64,000 nt of DNA, taken from contig JAWZYV010013290.1 of the NCBI GenBank assembly GCA_038373885.1, positions 186,001 to 250,000 of the forward strand, given 5' to 3'. Within the stretch, counting starts at the first letter, position 1, and each line of letters starts with the position of its first letter. Made by a program: the position numbers and the translations under genes. The notes under the pieces were generated by a model, which worked only from the letters and a program-made list of their open reading frames with translations, was not told where the DNA came from and searched no databases. Positions 59,747-64,000 of this stretch are shown here, piece by piece. The stretch comes from Cheiracanthium punctorium. Lineage: Eukaryota > Arthropoda > Arachnida > Araneae > Cheiracanthiidae.

Positions 59747-60308
59747 CAGAGGCGTAGCCAAGGGGGGGGGGTTAGGGGGGTCATAACCCCCATGAGGAAT
59801 TTTTTGCCATACAAAATGTATATTCTTCACTACATTATCACACACACGTATACATTAGAGATGAGACGGGCTCAGCCCGAGCGCGGGCCCGACTCGGGCT
59901 CGGGCTCTGTAATTCACGATTGCGTTCGGGCTCGGGCGGGCTCGGGCTCGTGAAAAATTTCTCCTTTGTTGAACATACTCCTTGAAACAGATTTTAAAAA
60001 GTGATTCATGGGATAAATAGACGTACTTATTTTAAAAAATAGCGGCACGGGGGACTAGAAGGTGTGTGAAGCTCCAAAATTTATTGTATCCTATTAATGA
60101 AGTAGTTAATTTTATTTGTCTTTAGCTGAAATTTCGGGCTCGGGCTCCAACTTTAATAATATTACTCGGACTCGGGCGGGCTCAGATTAAAAGTCCTCGG
60201 GCTCGGGCTTAAAAAAATGAGCCCGAACTCATCTCTAGTATACATATATATGAGTTGTAGTAGTCGTAACCCCCCCCCCCCCATGAAAAATTTCTGGCTA
60301 CTCCCCTG
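59747..60308. mobile_element. hAT MITE, CAGNGGCGTAGCCA family, split by another hAT MITE
   Basis: Ends CAGAGGCGTAGCCA and TGGCTACTCCCCTG with perfect 8-bp duplication GCAGGGAC (59739-59746, 60309-60316). About 180 bp of its own sequence is interrupted by 59856-60237. Confidence 0.9.
59856..60237. mobile_element. hAT-like MITE with GGGCTCGG iterons
   Basis: Ends TAGAGATGAGACGGGCTCAG and GAGCCCGAACTCATCTCTA, perfect 8-bp duplication GTATACAT (59848-59855, 60238-60245). Both subterminal regions consist of repeated CTCGGG / CGGGCTCGGG words. Inserted in the middle of the preceding MITE. Confidence 0.88.
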
Positions 60309-60831
60309 GCAGGGACCATATATGAATTTGAATGTAAACGCTTATTGCTGTGTGCAAATAACCTTTCGTAATTTACGTCAGTGGCGGCTCGTGGGATACA
60401 GCAAGTACTGCCAGGCTGCACTTGAAATTATCAGCACATACTTTAAAATAATTTATTCAATAAATTTTCTTAAATTCAGATTAGAATTATGGATTTCCTA
60501 TGGTAAATTTTAAAAAAATCTCCAAAAAAAGAGTATTGTAGTAACTGCCGGATCGCTCATTCAGAAAAAAAGCCCTTTAATCTTCCGGCAATTCAACTGC
60601 GAAAGTCGTTGGTACAGCCCTCAGAGCTGATAATGAAGTTGGCAGCACCGTTGCCATGGTAACGACTATGTAAGCAGTCTCTCCGGGATAGGATAGCTTA
60701 GGGGGTATGTAGCTAAGACTCAGCTGAAGAAAGGTTTTCTGACTACGGCTGCACTTGTGAATTCGACTAACTGATTGGCTCGGACGAGAAGTGAGGGAGA
60801 GAATAAGACACAGAGAATATATGTTCTAGCC

Positions 60832-61112
60832 CAGCGTTTCTCAGCCTGAGGGGGGCGCGCCCCCGCAGAACGTTTGCAGGGGGGCGCGAGAAAAACTAAA
60901 GAGCAAGTAGTGATGAATGTTTTTAAAAAATCATGTTATTTATTCTCATTTTTACTCAAAAATACATCTATTTTCGCTTAAAATGTTCATTATTAAAGAT
61001 TAGAAAAGTCAATGTATGCTGAAAAATGTGAGAGTGTGTGTGTGTGGGGGGCGCCACTGTAAGTTTGCCTTTGTTGGGGGGGGGCACGACGTTAAAAGGT
61101 TGAGAACCGCTG
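60832..61112. mobile_element. SPIN-like hAT MITE, second copy
   Basis: Opposite orientation to the copy at 6.8 kb, 281 bp. Ends are CAGCGTTTCTCAGCCTG and, reverse-complemented, CAGCGGTTCTCAACCTTTTA. The perfect 8-bp duplication is TTCTAGCC (60824-60831 and 61113-61120). Confidence 0.9.
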
Positions 61113-61139
61113 TTCTAGCCCCATTCTAACGGAAATAAT

Positions 61140-61170
<31 letters not shown>

Positions 61171-61253
61171 GTCTGGGAAGGTGGAAAGTTTTTAGCATTA
61201 TTTGTTACTGTGTCCATGTGTTATTGGAATCTATGATTTAACCGTTTTGAAGC

Positions 61254-61930
61254 ATGGAGCCCCGTTATTATCCAGTTTGCGTCTTGCTTCAAACTCCGTT
61301 TAACATATGGAAAGAAGATGATAAACGACAACCACTAAAAGAAAATAGACGGACACCAAAATTGTCCATTCATAAGAAAAAAAAGCAGGTTCGTCTCAGC
61401 ATGGTCGTAGCTTCCATTCATCATGATATGCACTATTCCGTGGCGATGGGGCAGTTTTTATTTACAAAAAAAATGTTTTGTTGGCCGTGTTTAATCGTTG
61501 AGATAAAAAAGACCGTTTGGAATGGTACTGGATAGGATGGATTAACCACCATCACACGAGCATGCAAAACACATAAAAGCTCAATCGAACAAATTCTTTA
61601 ACATTTAAGGAGTTGATAAGAAGTGGGAGCTAAATTACTGACGCATTAAAGGAAAACTCTCGACTTTATATTGCTGAATTTATCGAGAAGGTAAGCCTGG
61701 ATAGACGCTTCATGCAATGACCCATCAAAGCAATATTGTTTTTAAGTAAGCAAGAACCGGCATTAAGAGCACAGGGCGAGAGAGAAAATTCTTTAAACAT
61801 GGGGAATTTTAAAAAGCTTTTAAAATTAATGATATGAATAATTTAAAATTAATGAATTAAAACAACGCCTTTTTATGAGGACATCACTGACCGATTCGCA
61901 AGTTTAAAAGAAAGGAGGATTGATTTGACT
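61254..61930 (+). pseudogene. Probable hAT transposase N-terminal relic
   Basis: An open frame (93 aa, 61254-61535) shows LKENRRTPKLSIHKKKKQVR followed by KMFCWPCLIVEIKKTVWNGTG. This resembles the zinc-finger start of hAT transposases of the ZMYM/TTF type (xxLFCxPCLLF...VWNxTG). After a stop, another frame reads GLTTITRACKTHKSS, where that family has a conserved His-Lys segment. The rest is decayed. Short motif match only; the catalytic part was not found. Confidence 0.45.
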
Positions 61931-62552
61931 TATAAAAAATAAGTCAGTTTTCTTTTTTTTTTTTTTTTTTTTTTTTTTTTCTTCTCAAGTTATCATTACA
62001 AAAGAAAATTCTCAGGCAACTTCGAATCAGACACGGATTAATACAATTTTGAGGATAGGAGCGGCTGGTTGAAATTTATGTCCATTTTATGGAAGTAAAA
62101 TAGGATCTCTTACATTTTTATGTAATTTCTTTTTTTTTTTATGCTGGGTGAAGGCTTAATCCGCTAGCTTTCGAATTCAGTAACAAAGATTTTCCATTCC
62201 TGTCCGGTTGAAGGAGGGTGGGGTGGGGTCATATGTTTCCGGCTGCACTAACATTTTTAAACACGGGCCGCCACTGATTTATGTACGATCCCTGGAAAGT
62301 GATCATCAGATGTGATTTTTTTCCTTCTAAGAGCTAACGAAGAGTAAGTTAGATCAGCATATATATTTATCTTTGAAACATTTTAGGATATAAATCTCAA
62401 ATTTGGTCCAGTTTTGAAAACTTATATTTTAGTGTGGCCAACCCAGGAGATTTTCGACATACCGCTGCGCTGCTCTTGGCAATAGCGAATGAAATCCCGA
62501 TCCCGCGGAAACAGGATCCCACTCAAATGTTTGCGCGACTAGTCCCACAGGA
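61931..62552. other. Homopolymer and decayed repeat DNA
   Basis: A T run of about 28 (61953-61980), and TTTTATGGAAGTAAAATAGGAT (62090), a word also found at 17.15 kb and, in opposite orientation and less well matched, at about 16.66 kb, from an unclassified repeat family. Confidence 0.4.
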
Positions 62553-62556
62553 TTAA

Positions 62557-62832
62557 CCCGTTTATGCCTAGCGTCACTTTTTTGGGACGGCATTTTCGCT
62601 ATCAGTCGAAAACATTATTTATTTTTAATACCTTTCATTCACGAATATTGAACCTCATCTCCACAAAATATTTTAACCTGAGCAAACAGGATGTTGACAT
62701 TTCAATTTTTATACATAATGATTTTAAAAGAAACCACCTCGTGTTCAAGAAGCTGACATGAGAAATTTGTCTATTATTGCTGGTAATAGCGGAAAGCTAA
62801 GAAAGTCGCAAAAATATCTGGGCACAAATGGG
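62557..62832. mobile_element. TTAA MITE, family B
   Basis: Reverse orientation to 29909-30184; TTAA at 62553-62556 and 62833-62836; ends CCCGTTTATGCCTAGCGTCA and GGGCACAAATGGG. Confidence 0.83.
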
Positions 62833-63063
62833 TTAAGGCCGTAATCCCGCGGGATCGGAACTGAGAAATAAATTATTTTTGCTACAATTGTTTGGGGTCA
62901 TAGTCGCCCCACCCCCAAGCTCCCATATTTTTATGAATTACGTACTGTTATAACGCAGAACTGCTTCAACACTCAAAATTATATCTTTCTGGGGCAGGAC
63001 CCTTGACTCCCCCCCCCCCCCTCCAAACAATTATATGGCTGCAATTGCCAGTGATGTCTTTAA

Positions 63064-63339
63064 CCCATTTGTGCCTGGATATTTTTGCGACTTTCTTCGA
63101 TTTTTACTGATAACAGAAATAATAGATAAATTTCGGATGTCAACTTCTTGAACAAGGGATGATTTCTTTTAAAATCATTATGCATAAAAATCGAAATATC
63201 AACATCCTACTGGGTCATGTTAAAATATTTCGTAGAGTTGAGGCTCGATACTCATGAATAAAGGCTAGGAAAAATAAATAACGTTTTCAACTAATAGCGA
63301 AAATGCCGTCCCAAAAAAGGGACACTAGGCATAAATGGG
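63064..63339. mobile_element. TTAA MITE, family B
   Basis: Same orientation and almost the same sequence as 29909-30184; TTAA at 63060-63063 and 63340-63343. Confidence 0.85.
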
Positions 63340-63618
63340 TTAAAAGGTGAACTTCAGTTAACCATGCAAATATATAGGGCTCCTTCAGGGTTTCATAAAA
63401 AAGAAGAAGAAAAAGCATTGCTTTTGTATTCTCTATCAAAATTAGATCAAGACTAGGAAGGCGAATACCTCTTTACGATGTCTCTTTTACGTTCTTCTTT
63501 TTCAGCAAACAAATAACTTTGTATATTATTATGAATATCATGACTACAATTTTCATATTTATTATGTAAGGTATTGTATTAATTATCAAATAAGCTAAAT
63601 TATTAATATTAAAGTTAA

Positions 63619-63893
63619 CCCATTTATGCCTAGTGTCCCTTTTTTGGGACGGCATTTTCGCTATTAGTCGAAAACGTTATTTATTTTTCGTAGCCTTTAT
63701 TCATGAGTAATGAGCCTCAACTCTACAAAATATTTTAACATGACCCAGTCGGATGTTGATATTTCTATTTTTATGCAGAATGATTTAAAAAGAAATCATC
63801 CCTTGTTCAAGAATTGACATCAGAATTTTATCTATTATTTCTGTTATCAGTAAAAATCGAAGAAAGTCGCAAAAACATCCAGGCACAAATGGG
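63619..63893. mobile_element. TTAA MITE, family B
   Basis: Reverse orientation; TTAA at 63615-63618 and 63894-63897. Three copies within 1.4 kb suggest local hopping or a preferred region. Confidence 0.84.
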
Positions 63894-64000
63894 TTAAACT
63901 GGATACTGCTTACAACCTTACTTTTTCCTACATTTCTCTGTTGAAATTGCTTTTTTGTTGAATGAAGTATCAATCCCGCAGGATCAAGAAGCCTCAATCC

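Overview
This is a gene-poor, AT-rich animal nuclear window. It has one recognisable host gene, spliced and on the minus strand, inside a dense and often nested set of transposable elements. The transposon set (BEL/Pao, Tc1, many hAT-type and TTAA-type miniature elements, a Mutator-like element, tRNA-derived SINEs) and the SLC37-type protein point to an arthropod, possibly a chelicerate such as a spider. That placement is inference; no marker gene in the window proves it.

Host gene: an SLC37A1/A2-like sugar-phosphate/phosphate exchanger. A large 5' coding exon (about 51281-50135) joins in phase 1 to a 3' exon (40680-40199) across a 9.45-kb intron packed with transposons. A second copy of the 5' exon (about 55023-53887) lies upstream, keeps the same splice donor, and carries a 1-nt deletion. 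No second 3' exon is in the window. Copy B is therefore either a decaying duplicate or, if the deletion is a base-call error, an alternative 5' exon competing for the shared 3' exon.

Layout: 0.4-6.6 kb holds SINE and hAT MITEs, an endonuclease-domain relic and a Tc1 transposase relic. At 6.8-14.9 kb lies one old minus-strand BEL/Pao retrotransposon (RT, then RT end, integrase N-terminus, core and C-terminus, all colinear). It is broken by a SPIN-like hAT MITE, a SINE, a young Mutator-like element with 280-bp TIRs and a 3.6-kb hAT-like element. A TIR element rich in AAGCTTGAATC motifs sits at 15.1-16.6 kb. A 10.6-kb stretch bounded by hAT-like ends and an 8-9-bp duplication covers 17.4-28.0 kb and includes two inverted solo LTRs. 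An intact Tc1 transposon is at 30.3-31.7 kb. A 331-bp satellite array, interrupted by another repeat, covers 33.8-39.4 kb. The SLC37 gene with its intronic elements covers 40.2-51.3 kb, and the duplicated exon with TTAA-type elements 51.5-55.8 kb. Further hAT and TTAA MITEs and a degraded hAT transposase fill 56-64 kb.

Most element boundaries here rest on target-site duplications read directly from the sequence (8 bp hAT, 9 bp Mutator, TA Tc1/pogo, TTAA piggyBac-like). Family names beyond that are inferred from termini or short conserved protein motifs.
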